Below, piece after piece: positions 8,224-16,589 of a stretch of 64,000 bases of DNA. Both the position numbers and the translations under genes were made by a program. The first letter of the stretch is position 1. Each line of letters begins with the position of its first letter. The DNA comes from Bradyrhizobium sp. BTAi1 (lineage in GTDB: Bacteria > Pseudomonadota > Alphaproteobacteria > Rhizobiales > Xanthobacteraceae): the NCBI RefSeq assembly GCF_000015165.1, contig NC_009485.1:1404001-1468000 (forward strand), given 5' to 3'. The notes beneath the pieces were generated by a model that was given only the letters and a program-made list of their open reading frames with translations, was not told where the DNA came from and did not search any database.

Positions 8224-8730
8224 ATGGCGGACGAGGTGCGGCAGACCGACATTGACCAATTCAAAGACCACAATCTGAAATTGCAAGAATACTTCCCTTA
8301 TCGGCTTGCCCGCTTGGCCGAGCAGGTGTCGCTGGCGGTCGCCGAGGTCTATGCCGACAGGTTTGCGCTGTCGCGGCAGGAATGGCGCATCCTGGCGGCG
8401 CTGGGCGAGCAGCCGCGATTGCCGACCAAACAGATCGGCCGGCTGACGACGCTCGACAAGATGAATGTCAGCCGTGCCATGCAGAGCCTGGAGGCGCGCG
8501 GCATCGTCAGCCGCAGCCGCGATCCCGAGGACGGGCGGGAGCGCATCGTGACGCTCACCGCTGCGGGGCGCGGGCTGTACAGGAGGATCGTGCCCTATGC
8601 GCTGGCCCGGGAGAGCGATCTGCTGGGCGTGCTCTCGGCCGCGGAGCTCGCCACCCTCGATACTGTGATCGACAAGCTGCTAGCGGCTGCGGAGCGGGCC
8701 GTTGACGATCCTGTTGGCCGGAAGCCTTGA
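8224..8730 (+). CDS. MarR family transcriptional regulator
   Basis: A 168-residue winged-helix regulator. The centre carries the MarR core: [12 protein letters not shown], then the recognition helix region [24 protein letters not shown] and the wing [15 protein letters not shown]-terminal helices serve dimerisation. It is divergent from the VOC/monooxygenase operon, which is its likely target, with a phenolic or related ligand as the usual type of inducer for such pairs (inference). A GTG at 8191 would add 11 residues; ATG 8224 is preferred. Its stop codon overlaps the -35 element of the proposed htpG promoter. Confidence 0.88.
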   Translation: MADEVRQTDIDQFKDHNLKLQEYFPYRLARLAEQVSLAVAEVYADRFALSRQEWRILAALGEQPRLPTKQIGRLTTLDKMNVSRAMQSLEARGIVSRSRDPEDGRERIVTLTAAGRGLYRRIVPYALARESDLLGVLSAAELATLDTVIDKLLAAAERAVDDPVGRKP

Positions 8731-8753
8731 TCGGTGCCGCGGCCGCGCTATAT
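8726..8753 (+). promoter_or_regulatory. Candidate RpoH (sigma32) promoter of htpG
   Basis: CTTGAT, a 16-bp spacer and CTATAT agree with the alphaproteobacterial RpoH consensus. Transcription would begin about 40 nt before the htpG ATG at 8799. The -35 overlaps the marR stop codon. htpG is a heat-shock gene in other bacteria, which supports the call. Confidence 0.5.
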
Positions 8754-8798
8754 CGACGGTCTCTCCCCACCATTGATCGCATGGGCCAACGCACGACG

Positions 8799-10673
8799 AT
8801 GACCGACACCGCCACCGTTAGCCATTCCTTCCAGGCCGAAGTCTCCGAGCTGCTCCATCTCATGGTGCACTCGGTCTACTCCGAGACCGACATTTTCCTG
8901 CGCGAGCTGATCTCGAACGCCTCCGACGCGTGTGACAAGCTGCGCTACGAGGCGATCGCCAAGCCGGAGCTGATCGGCGAGGGCGAGGCACCGCAGATCC
9001 GGGTGATCCCCAGCAAGGCCGCGAGCACGCTGACCATTGCCGACAGCGGCATCGGCATGGACCGCCAGGAGCTGATCGACCATCTCGGCACCATCGCCCG
9101 CTCCGGCACCAAGGCCTTCGTGCAGCGACTGTCGGAGGCCAAGGACGGCAGCGGGCTGATCGGCCAGTTCGGCGTCGGCTTCTACTCCGCTTTCATGGTC
9201 GCTGACCGCATCGTCGTGATCAGCCGCCGCGCTGGCGGCGACGAGGTCTGGACCTGGACCTCCTCCGGCGGCGCCGGATTCGAGGTCGCCCCGGCCTCGG
9301 AGGAAGACGCCAAGCGGGTGACGCGCGGCACCGAGATCGTGCTCCACCTGAAGGACGACGCCAAGAAATATCTCGAAACCTACGAGATCGAGCGCATCGT
9401 CACCGCCTATTCCGACAATATCCAGTTCCCGATCATGCTGGTGCCGGAGGAGGGCGAGCCGCGCCAGATCAATTCGGCCAGCGCGCTGTGGCAGCGTTCC
9501 AAATCCGAGCTGACGCCGGAAGACTACACCAAGGCCTACAAGTCGATCGCCCATGCGTTCGACGAGCCGGCGATGACGCTGCATTATCGCGCGGAGGGCC
9601 GTTACTCCTACGCCGTGCTGCTGTTCGCGCCGTCGACCAAGCCGTTCGACCTGTTCGAGCCGGCGCGCAAGGGCAAGGTCAAGCTCTATGTCCGCCGTGT
9701 CTTCATCACCGACGACGCCGATCTGCTGCCGGCCTATCTGCGCTTCGTGCGCGGCGTGATCGACAGCGAGGACCTGCCGCTCAACATCTCGCGCGAGATG
9801 CTGCAGAACAATCCGCAGCTGGCGCAGATCCGCAAGGCCGTGACCACGCGCGTGATCAGCGAGCTGGAGCAGCTCGCCGAAAAGGATGCGGCCAACTTCG
9901 ACAAGATCTGGGATTCCTTTGGCGCCGTCATCAAGGAGGGCCTGTACGAGGATTTCGAGCGGCGTGACAAGCTGCTGGCGCTGGCGCGCTTCACCACGAC
10001 GTCGGGCGAGAAGCGCTCGCTGAAGCAATATGTCGAGGGGCTGAAGGAGAACCAGACCGAGATCTACTTCCTGGTCGGTGACAGCATCGAGCGCTTGAAG
10101 TCCAATCCGCGGCTCGAGGCGGCCAAGGCGCGCGGCGTCGAGGTGCTGCTCCTGACCGATCCGGTCGATGCGTTCTGGACCTCGGCGCGGCTCGAATTCG
10201 ACGGCAAGCCGCTGAAGTCGCTGAGCCAGGGCGACATCAATTTCGATCCGATCCCGCTGAGCGAGGAGCAGAAGGCCGAGGATGAGGCGAAGCCGGCGGC
10301 CGACGAGGCCGACACGATCGCGCTGATCAAGGCGAGCCTCGGCGATCACGTCACCGACGTGAAGGTCTCGACCCGTCTCACCACCAGCGCCTCTTGTCTC
10401 GTCGCCGGCAGCCATGGTCCGGACCGCGAGCTGGAGCGGATCCTGTCGCAGCAGGCGCGCGGCGCGCGCAGCAAGCCGATCCTGGAGATCAATCTGCGCC
10501 ACCCGCTGGTCGTGGCCATCGCCAAGGCGGCGGCCGACAAGGCCAAGGTCGACGATCTGTCGTTCCTGCTGCTGGAGCAGGCCCAGATCCTCGACGGCGA
10601 ATTGCCGGAGGATCCGGCCGCGTTCGCGGCGCGGCTCAACCGGCTGGTGCTGCAGGGCGTCGCAGCGGCGTAG
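8799..10673 (+). CDS. htpG: Molecular chaperone HtpG (Hsp90)
   Basis: A 624-residue bacterial Hsp90. The N-terminal GHKL ATPase domain shows [20 protein letters not shown] (motif I with the catalytic Glu), [11 protein letters not shown] and GQFGVGFYS (the ATP lid region). The middle domain contains [11 protein letters not shown], and the C-terminal dimerisation domain completes the family's usual length. It is an ATP-driven cytosolic chaperone of the heat-shock response. ATG 8799 ([19 protein letters not shown]) aligns with the family start; the frame is open from 8727, but that extension would cover the proposed promoter. It is convergent with the TctC-type gene. Confidence 0.97.
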   Translation: MTDTATVSHSFQAEVSELLHLMVHSVYSETDIFLRELISNASDACDKLRYEAIAKPELIGEGEAPQIRVIPSKAASTLTIADSGIGMDRQELIDHLGTIARSGTKAFVQRLSEAKDGSGLIGQFGVGFYSAFMVADRIVVISRRAGGDEVWTWTSSGGAGFEVAPASEEDAKRVTRGTEIVLHLKDDAKKYLETYEIERIVTAYSDNIQFPIMLVPEEGEPRQINSASALWQRSKSELTPEDYTKAYKSIAHAFDEPAMTLHYRAEGRYSYAVLLFAPSTKPFDLFEPARKGKVKLYVRRVFITDDADLLPAYLRFVRGVIDSEDLPLNISREMLQNNPQLAQIRKAVTTRVISELEQLAEKDAANFDKIWDSFGAVIKEGLYEDFERRDKLLALARFTTTSGEKRSLKQYVEGLKENQTEIYFLVGDSIERLKSNPRLEAAKARGVEVLLLTDPVDAFWTSARLEFDGKPLKSLSQGDINFDPIPLSEEQKAEDEAKPAADEADTIALIKASLGDHVTDVKVSTRLTTSASCLVAGSHGPDRELERILSQQARGARSKPILEINLRHPLVVAIAKAAADKAKVDDLSFLLLEQAQILDGELPEDPAAFAARLNRLVLQGVAAA

Positions 10674-10702
10674 CACTCGGCAAGGTGGATGCGGGCGTGA
10701 GG

Positions 10703-11689
10703 TCAGTTCTTCGCGCTCGCCTGCACCACCTTGCGCCAGTGCATGATCTCGGCGCGGTAGGTCGCGGCATAGATGCCGGGATCGCCGCTGATCGGGGTGG
10801 CGCCGATCTCGGCGAATTGCCGGATGATGGCGGGATCGGTCAGCGCGGCGTTGATTTCGCGGTTGAGCAGGTCAACGATGGGCTTTGGCGTGCCGCGCGG
10901 CGCCGCCACGCCGTAGAAGCCGGAGGTCTCGAACGCCGGCAGCACCTCGGCAACGGCCGGCAGTTCCGGGAAGGCCTGGGAACGCTCGCGGGTCGAGACG
11001 GCGAGCGCCCGGACCTTGCCGCTGCGCAGCAGCTCGAGGGCGGAGGCGGTGTTGTCGAACATCGCGTGGATATGGCCGGAGGCGAGATCGGTCAGGGCCG
11101 GGCCCGAGCCGCGATAATCGACGATCGACCAGGTGATGCCGCCGAGGGTGCGAAACAGCTCCGCCGACGCGAACTGCACCGTGCCCGGACCGGCCGAGCC
11201 GACGCTGAGCTTGCCCGGGTTGGCCCGGGCATGGGCCAAGAAGTCGGCCAGCGTCTTCACCTGCAGCTCCTTGTTGACCAGGAGCAGCAGCGGCATCCGC
11301 GCCATCCCGGCGACCGGGATGATGTCGCCGGTGCCGTCGGGGCCCGGCGGGACCGCGCGGGCGGCGTTGATGATGTTGGCGGTCGAGGTCGCCAGCAGCG
11401 TATAGCCATCCGGTGCGGCGTTCGCGACGCTGCGCGTTGCCAGATTGCCGCCGCCGCCCGGGCGGTGGTCGAGCACGAAGGGCTGGCCCAGCCGCAGCGA
11501 CAACTGCTCGCAGACCAGGAGCGACAACCGGCCGGTCGCGCCGCCCGGGGCGAACGGAATCACCCAGGTCACCGGCTTTGTCGGGTACGGGGCGTCGGCC
11601 GCGCCGAACGCCGGTGAGATGGCCGCAACGCCGCTCCAGGCGGCGCAACTGAGCAGGGCACGTCGTGTGATCGTCGTGTCGTTGGGCAT
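10703..11689 (-). CDS. Tripartite tricarboxylate transporter (TctC/Bug) substrate-binding protein
   Basis: A 328-residue periplasmic binding protein. The signal peptide contains a twin arginine (TITRRALLS), so Tat export is possible. The mature protein opens with YPTKPVTWVIPFAPGGATGRLS, the Bug-family beta1 loop that binds carboxylates. DGYTLLATS, VDYRGSGPALTDLASGHI and FGV-type C-terminal motifs follow. No tctA or tctB membrane genes are nearby, so this is one of the many orphan Bug receptors of this group and its ligand cannot be predicted. ATG 11689 is favoured by a GAAGG SD; ATG 11701 would add four residues. Confidence 0.9.
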   Translation of the reverse strand: MPNDTTITRRALLSCAAWSGVAAISPAFGAADAPYPTKPVTWVIPFAPGGATGRLSLLVCEQLSLRLGQPFVLDHRPGGGGNLATRSVANAAPDGYTLLATSTANIINAARAVPPGPDGTGDIIPVAGMARMPLLLLVNKELQVKTLADFLAHARANPGKLSVGSAGPGTVQFASAELFRTLGGITWSIVDYRGSGPALTDLASGHIHAMFDNTASALELLRSGKVRALAVSTRERSQAFPELPAVAEVLPAFETSGFYGVAAPRGTPKPIVDLLNREINAALTDPAIIRQFAEIGATPISGDPGIYAATYRAEIMHWRKVVQASAKN

Positions 11690-11855
11690 GCCGGCCTTCA
11701 TTTGGGCATGTTCTGGGAGAGTGAGCCTAACCGGTATTTGCCTCCACTTCGTAAAGGAACGCATGGGCATCAATCACGATCGGCTTTCGGCAGGTTAACC
11801 GTCCCGGCCGGCCTGTCGTCGGCGCGGGCCTGGCCAGGCCGTCGGAGGCCGCCGG

Positions 11856-11869
11856 TTGATTTCGCTCAA
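11856..11869 (+). promoter_or_regulatory. FixK-like box upstream of the P1B ATPase
   Basis: TTGATTTCGCTCAA fits the relaxed TTGA-N6-TCAA FixK consensus with one mismatch from the perfect palindrome. Its centre is 62 bp upstream of ATG 11925. The same bases could encode a TTG start at 11856 with a GGAGG SD, so promoter and start assignments are linked. Confidence 0.4.
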
Positions 11870-11924
11870 GCGCGAAGCCGACCGCAGCAGCAATAGTGGC
11901 GGCGCAATCCGGAACCGGCATCCA

Positions 11925-14219
11925 ATGTTCGAGCGCATCCTGCGGTGGACCCTTGTCGCAATCGCCGTCGGCGGCCTCGCTGCGGGCGGGCTCGCGCATC
12001 TGGCCGGCCGGGCCGACCTCGCCGGCATCGCGTTCACGGCCTCCACCGTCCCCGTCATCGCCGGGCTCGTCGTCTCGATCGTCCGCGACGTCATGGCCGG
12101 ACGGGTCGGGGTCGATGCCATCGCGCTGGTGTCGATGAGCGCGGCCATTGTGCTCGGCGAGCCGCTGGCCGGGGCCGTGGTGGCGCTGATGTATTCCGGC
12201 GGCAACGTGCTCGAGGACATCGCGGTCGCGCGCGCCGAGCACGACCTGCGGGCGTTGGTCGACCGTGCCCCGCGCGAGGCCCATTGCCGTCGCGGCGAGG
12301 AAATCGAGAATATTCCGGTCGGCAGCGTCGTCGTCGGCGACCGGCTGATGGTTCGTGCGGGCGAGATCGTCCCGGTCGATGGCGTCGTGGAAACGAGCAG
12401 CGCGGTGGTCGATGAATCGGCGCTGACGGGCGAGCCGATCCCGGTCACCAAGACGCGCGGCATGGCCATCCTGTCGGGATCGCTGAATGCCGGCGAGACA
12501 TTCGAGCTGTCGGCCACGGCGACCGCGGGCGAGAGCACCTATGCGGGCATCGTCAAGCTGGTGACAGCGGCGCAGACCGCGAAGACGCCGTTCGTGCGGC
12601 TGGCCGACCGCTATGCGCTGATTTTCCTGCCGGTGAGCCTCGCGATCGCGGCCGCCGCTTACTTCACCTCGGGCGACATGATCCGAAGCCTCGCCGTCCT
12701 GGTGGCCGCGACCCCGTGTCCGCTGATTTTGGCCGCGCCCGTGGCCTTCATCGCCGGTGTCGCGCAGGCGGCGCGCAGCGGCATTCTGGTGAAGGGCGGC
12801 GGCAAGCTGGAGGCGCTGGCGCGCGCCCACACGGTGCTGTTCGACAAGACCGGCACGCTGACGGTCGGCGGCGCGCGACTGCTGTCGGTGGAAGCGGCAC
12901 CGGGGGAGGACGCCGATGACGTCCTCTTGCTCGGCGCCTCGCTGGAGCAGGCGTCGCACCACGTCGTCGCCCACGCGATCGTGCAGGCCGGCCGCGACCG
13001 CGGGCTGAAGCTGAAGGTGCCGGAGGCGGTCCGCGAGACCATGGGCGCCGGACTCGAAGGGGTGATCAATGGCCGCCGCATCAGCGCCGGCTCGCGTGAT
13101 CTCGTGCTGGGCACTCAGACGCCGCCGCCCTGGGCGGCCCGCGCCATGCGTCGCGCCTCCTGGCGCTCGGCGCTGATCGTGTTCGTTGCGGTCGAGGGCC
13201 GGCCGATCGGGGCATTGCTGCTGGCCGACGAGTTGCGTGCGGATACGCCACGCGCCATCCGCTGGCTGCGCGAGGCCGGTATCGCGCGCATGGTGATGGT
13301 CACCGGCGATCGCGCCGCTGCCGCCCAGGCGATCGGCGCGGCGCTCGACATCGATGCGGTGCTGGCGGATCGCGTTCCGTCGGACAAGGTCGATGCGGTC
13401 AAGAGCGAGCAGCGGCTGCATCCGACCATCATGGTCGGCGATGGCATCAACGACGCTCCAGCACTGGCCTCCGCCGATGTCGGCATCGCGCTCGGCGCGC
13501 GCGGGGCCAGCGCGTCGTCGGAGGCGGCCGACGTCGTCATCCTCGCGGACCGGCTCGACCGCGTCGGCGAAGCGATCGTGATCGCCCAGCGCGCCCGGCG
13601 GATTGCGCTGGAGAGCATCGTCGTGGGCATGGCGCTGTCGTTCATCGCCATGGGCGCCGCTGCCTTCGGCCTGCTGCAGCCGGTGCCTGCGGCACTGGTG
13701 CAGGAGGCGATCGACATTGCCGTCATCCTCAACGCCTTGCGCGCTTTGCTCCCGGCCGGCCGGGGCCGGGCTGGCCGCATCAGCGCCGAAGACGGTCGCG
13801 GATTGCGCCATGATCACAAGGCGCTGCTGCGCGGGCTCGACCGCTTGCGTGCGATCGTGGACGCACTCGACGAGGCGACGCCGGAACAGGCCGTCAGCCT
13901 GATCGGACAGGCCAACGCCGTGGTCCAGGACCAGGTGGTCGCGCATGAGCGGGACGATGAAGGCTCGGTCTATCCCCGGCTCGCGCGGCTGCTGCAGGAC
14001 AGCCACGGCCTGTCGGCGATGAGCCGCGCCCATCGCGAGATCCTGCACCTCGCGCGGCTGCTCGGCCGCCTTGCCGAGGATCTGCCCTCCGAGCATGTCG
14101 ACCGCTATCTGATCCGCGACGCCCAGCGCGTGATCGAGGCGATCGAGACCTTGGTGCGGATGCACACGGCGCAGGAGGATGACATCTACGAAGCCGTCGC
14201 GGCACGCTCGGCCGCGTGA
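11925..14219 (+). CDS. P1B-5-like metal-transporting ATPase with C-terminal hemerythrin domain
   Basis: A 764-residue fusion. It has no N-terminal metal-binding domain; membrane spans occupy about residues 5-60 and 85-110. The transmembrane metal site is TPCP (C265 in T263-P-C-P266), the signature of P1B-5 pumps. Catalytic motifs are DKTGT (D307) and GDGIND (G505). The usual HP dipeptide of the nucleotide domain is His346-Val347 instead. From about residue 620 a hemerythrin-like bundle follows, with H629, H631, H674-E675, H703, E705, H747 and E751/D752. Sinorhizobium Nia, a Ni/Fe exporter induced in nodules, has the same plan. ATG 11925 is chosen; an in-frame TTG at 11856 with an SD is the alternative. 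Confidence 0.88.
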   Translation: MFERILRWTLVAIAVGGLAAGGLAHLAGRADLAGIAFTASTVPVIAGLVVSIVRDVMAGRVGVDAIALVSMSAAIVLGEPLAGAVVALMYSGGNVLEDIAVARAEHDLRALVDRAPREAHCRRGEEIENIPVGSVVVGDRLMVRAGEIVPVDGVVETSSAVVDESALTGEPIPVTKTRGMAILSGSLNAGETFELSATATAGESTYAGIVKLVTAAQTAKTPFVRLADRYALIFLPVSLAIAAAAYFTSGDMIRSLAVLVAATPCPLILAAPVAFIAGVAQAARSGILVKGGGKLEALARAHTVLFDKTGTLTVGGARLLSVEAAPGEDADDVLLLGASLEQASHHVVAHAIVQAGRDRGLKLKVPEAVRETMGAGLEGVINGRRISAGSRDLVLGTQTPPPWAARAMRRASWRSALIVFVAVEGRPIGALLLADELRADTPRAIRWLREAGIARMVMVTGDRAAAAQAIGAALDIDAVLADRVPSDKVDAVKSEQRLHPTIMVGDGINDAPALASADVGIALGARGASASSEAADVVILADRLDRVGEAIVIAQRARRIALESIVVGMALSFIAMGAAAFGLLQPVPAALVQEAIDIAVILNALRALLPAGRGRAGRISAEDGRGLRHDHKALLRGLDRLRAIVDALDEATPEQAVSLIGQANAVVQDQVVAHERDDEGSVYPRLARLLQDSHGLSAMSRAHREILHLARLLGRLAEDLPSEHVDRYLIRDAQRVIEAIETLVRMHTAQEDDIYEAVAARSAA

Positions 14220-14220
14220 C

Positions 14221-14610
14221 TCATCCGGGATGTTTTGGCAGGTCGATCCGCTCGCCGGCAAACTCTGCCGGCCCCTCGATCAGCCGGCGTATCCGCCGCT
14301 CGCGCTCGTCGGCCGGCAGGCTGGGGTCGAGCATCTGGTCGATCAGCCGGATCGCATTCTGCTCGATCGCCAGCGGATCTTGCACCTTGGTCTCCGACAT
14401 GGCTGTCGGTCGGGATGCATGCAGCCCGATCGTCACCAGTTGGCTGATGGCATCGGAGCGCGTGGTCTGGTGTGTCTCGGCCCAGACATCGATGTCTGCG
14501 GTGAGCTCTTGAGAGAGCCTGACCGCGCTCACCGCATCATGTCCCAGCCGGACGGCGGGACTGTGATCCCTTCGCGTGTCGGACAATGGCGTCATCTGCC
14601 TGTTGATCAT
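14221..14610 (-). CDS. Ribbon-helix-helix-type small protein
   Basis: A 129-residue protein. Residues 25-65 (VRLSQELTADIDVWAETHQTTRSDAISQLVTIGL) have the beta strand-helix-helix pattern of CopG/RHH DNA-binding proteins. The second half is acidic and helical, with no recognised fold. It could be an autoregulated repressor or an orphan antitoxin-like protein, but no toxin-sized partner lies next to it. It converges with the P1B ATPase (stops 1 bp apart). A perfect FixK-type box sits 33 bp upstream of its start. Confidence 0.65.
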   Translation of the reverse strand: MINRQMTPLSDTRRDHSPAVRLGHDAVSAVRLSQELTADIDVWAETHQTTRSDAISQLVTIGLHASRPTAMSETKVQDPLAIEQNAIRLIDQMLDPSLPADERERRIRRLIEGPAEFAGERIDLPKHPG

Positions 14611-14642
14611 ATCAGCCTAAATTACACTGGAGGGAATGGGAT

Positions 14643-14656
14643 TTGATTTCGATCAA
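14643..14656. promoter_or_regulatory. Perfect FixK/FNR-type box between RHH and MgtC-like genes
   Basis: TTGAT-TTCG-ATCAA is an exact FNR/FixK palindrome. It is 33 bp from the RHH start codon and 104 bp from the MgtC-like start, so activation of the MgtC-like gene is the better geometric fit, while binding so close to the RHH gene might repress it. Confidence 0.6.
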
Positions 14657-14759
14657 GGACGGCCTAAGAAAACGGCCTCGCCGCGGCGGTCCGGCCGCGA
14701 TCCCGCGTTGCCGTCCTTCGGCAGCCTCTCGAGCGTGACACAAACACAACCGGTTGCCC

Positions 14760-15476
14760 ATGCGATTCCTGAACACCTTTCAGCTCTATGATTTCTTCGA
14801 CACGCTCGTGAGCCTCTTCACCGCCTTCGTGCTGGGCACGCTGATCGGTGCCGAGCGGCAATTTCGGCAGCGGAGCGCGGGCCTGCGCACCAACGTGCTG
14901 GTCGCGGTCGGAGCGGCCGCCTTCGTCGATCTCGGCAACCGGCTGACCGGCGCGGACGGCGCGGTCCGGATCATTGCCTATGTGGTGTCGGGCATCGGCT
15001 TTCTCGGCGCCGGCACCATCATGAAGGAGGGCATGAATGTCCGCGGCTTGAACACCGCGGCGACCTTGTGGGCATCTGCTGCGGTGGGCGCCTGTGCCGG
15101 CGCGGATCTGGTCGCGCAGTCGGTGGCGCTGACGCTGTTCGTGCTGGCAGGCAACACCCTGCTCAGGCCGCTGGTGAATGCCATCGACCGCATTCCGCTG
15201 AACGCGGCCACGTCCGAGGCCCAGTACGAGCTTGTCGTCACCACCGACATCCTGCATGTGGCGGAGCTGCGTGAGGCGCTCGACGAGCGGTTGGAAGCCG
15301 CCAAATATCCGGTGCGGGAGACCGAGGTCGCATACCGGTCCGACGACATCGTGGAGATCACCGCCACGCTGGTCCCGCTTGCCGCCGAGACGGCCGAACT
15401 CGACCGCGTGACGGCTGAGTTGTCGAGGCTGCCCGGCGTACGTCATGCGACCTGGAACGTCAGTGCGCTGGAGTGA
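14760..15476 (+). CDS. MgtC/SapB family membrane protein
   Basis: A 238-residue protein with an N-terminal membrane domain of four or five spans carrying the family signatures LGTLIGAERQ, LRTNVLVAVGAAAF and GIGFLGAGTIM (about residues 25-95). A soluble C-terminal ACT-like beta-alpha domain follows from about residue 155. MgtC proteins modulate P-type ATPases, membrane potential or magnesium/phosphate homeostasis in other bacteria; the role here is inferred only from the family. ATG 14760 is preferred to a TTG two codons earlier. A perfect FixK-type box lies in its promoter region. Confidence 0.9.
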   Translation: MRFLNTFQLYDFFDTLVSLFTAFVLGTLIGAERQFRQRSAGLRTNVLVAVGAAAFVDLGNRLTGADGAVRIIAYVVSGIGFLGAGTIMKEGMNVRGLNTAATLWASAAVGACAGADLVAQSVALTLFVLAGNTLLRPLVNAIDRIPLNAATSEAQYELVVTTDILHVAELREALDERLEAAKYPVRETEVAYRSDDIVEITATLVPLAAETAELDRVTAELSRLPGVRHATWNVSALE

Positions 15477-15652
15477 TGAGACGGCTGGCGGCAGGCCTGC
15501 TGCCTGGCCTGTTGCTCGGCCCTGTGCCAATGGCGACGGCGCGCCCTCGTCATCTTCTCCGCTCCCGATGCTCGTCACTGAGCATGATGGATTGTTCCAT
15601 CCGCTGGGTGAACCCGAGCTGAATGCGCCGAGCCGCGACGGGCCGACGCTGA

Positions 15653-16456
15653 TCAATGCCCGGAGCGGGCGAAGATCTCGTAGAAGCCGAGCACGATCTC
15701 GCAGGCGATCAGGATGACGACGATGATCTCGAGCCGCAGCGAGCGCTTGGTATCGATGATGTCGGCCAGCGCCGTCGCGGTCTCGGCGATCACGGCGAGC
15801 TTGCGGTTCAGCGTCTCCTCGCGCTCCTTCAGCTCATACTCGTCCTCGAGCCGCGCATACAGCCGCTCGAGGTCGGGCCGGTCCCACAGCACGTCCGGCT
15901 TCTCGCCAACGGCCACGCGGCCGGACACGCGATGCTGCACCAGCAGCGCCGCGCCGAGCAGCTTGAGCATGGCCACCCGGCTCTTCGACGTGCGCCCCAG
16001 TGCCGCGAGCTCGCGCGCAAAGGGTTCGATCGTATCGAACACGTTGGCGATCTCGCGCTCGCTGCGGCCGAGCACCACGCTTTTGGCAAGCGCATCGGCG
16101 ACGATCAGGAGCCGTTCGAGCGACAATTCCTTGACCAGGATCGGCCCGCCGACCGGGATCGGCTCCTCGGATTCGCCCGCGACCTGGACCTTGGCGGTCT
16201 CTTCCTCGGGGGGAGCGATCGGTCCGAACAAGCGGCCGCTCAGCCGGTCGAGGAAGTTGAGCTCGTCGGCGACCGACAGGCCGATGAAGACGACAACGCC
16301 ATAGCGGAAGACCACCGCGACTCCGGTCTCGCCGATGCGCACCGCCAGAGGCGTCGCCGACAGGACCTGGCCTTCGAAACCAGCGGTGTTGATGCGGTCC
16401 GCGATCTGCAGCGCGCGGGCGGCGAGTTGGGGGATGGCATGGGGATCGGCGATCAT
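15653..16456 (-). CDS. RMD1/YagE family (DUF155) protein
   Basis: A 267-residue protein of the RMD1/DUF155 family. The N-terminal beta-rich part includes AVVFRYGVVVFIGLS, the centre has LSLERLLIVADALAKSVVLGRSE, a long coiled-coil helix follows (about 205-235, LKEREETLNRKLAVIAETA), and a single C-terminal membrane span (about 243-262) anchors it. Yeast and human relatives act in mitochondrial translation or meiosis; bacterial function is unknown. It is monocistronic and convergent with the MgtC-like gene. Confidence 0.85.
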   Translation of the reverse strand: MIADPHAIPQLAARALQIADRINTAGFEGQVLSATPLAVRIGETGVAVVFRYGVVVFIGLSVADELNFLDRLSGRLFGPIAPPEEETAKVQVAGESEEPIPVGGPILVKELSLERLLIVADALAKSVVLGRSEREIANVFDTIEPFARELAALGRTSKSRVAMLKLLGAALLVQHRVSGRVAVGEKPDVLWDRPDLERLYARLEDEYELKEREETLNRKLAVIAETATALADIIDTKRSLRLEIIVVILIACEIVLGFYEIFARSGH

Positions 16457-16589
16457 GGCGAGAGGCTAGCACGCCAATACCGACGGATCGATAACGCGGC
16501 GCAGCTTCGACGTTCCGCTCGCCCGCGCATCCGTCGTTGAACCCGCTTGACAGCGCCGGTCGTAGCTCCGCATTGAAGGCGCGATCCGG

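Noticed and set aside
11727..14261. 844-codon antisense frame over the P1B ATPase
   Set aside because: Same artefact: the opposite strand encodes a clear P-type ATPase with catalytic motifs.
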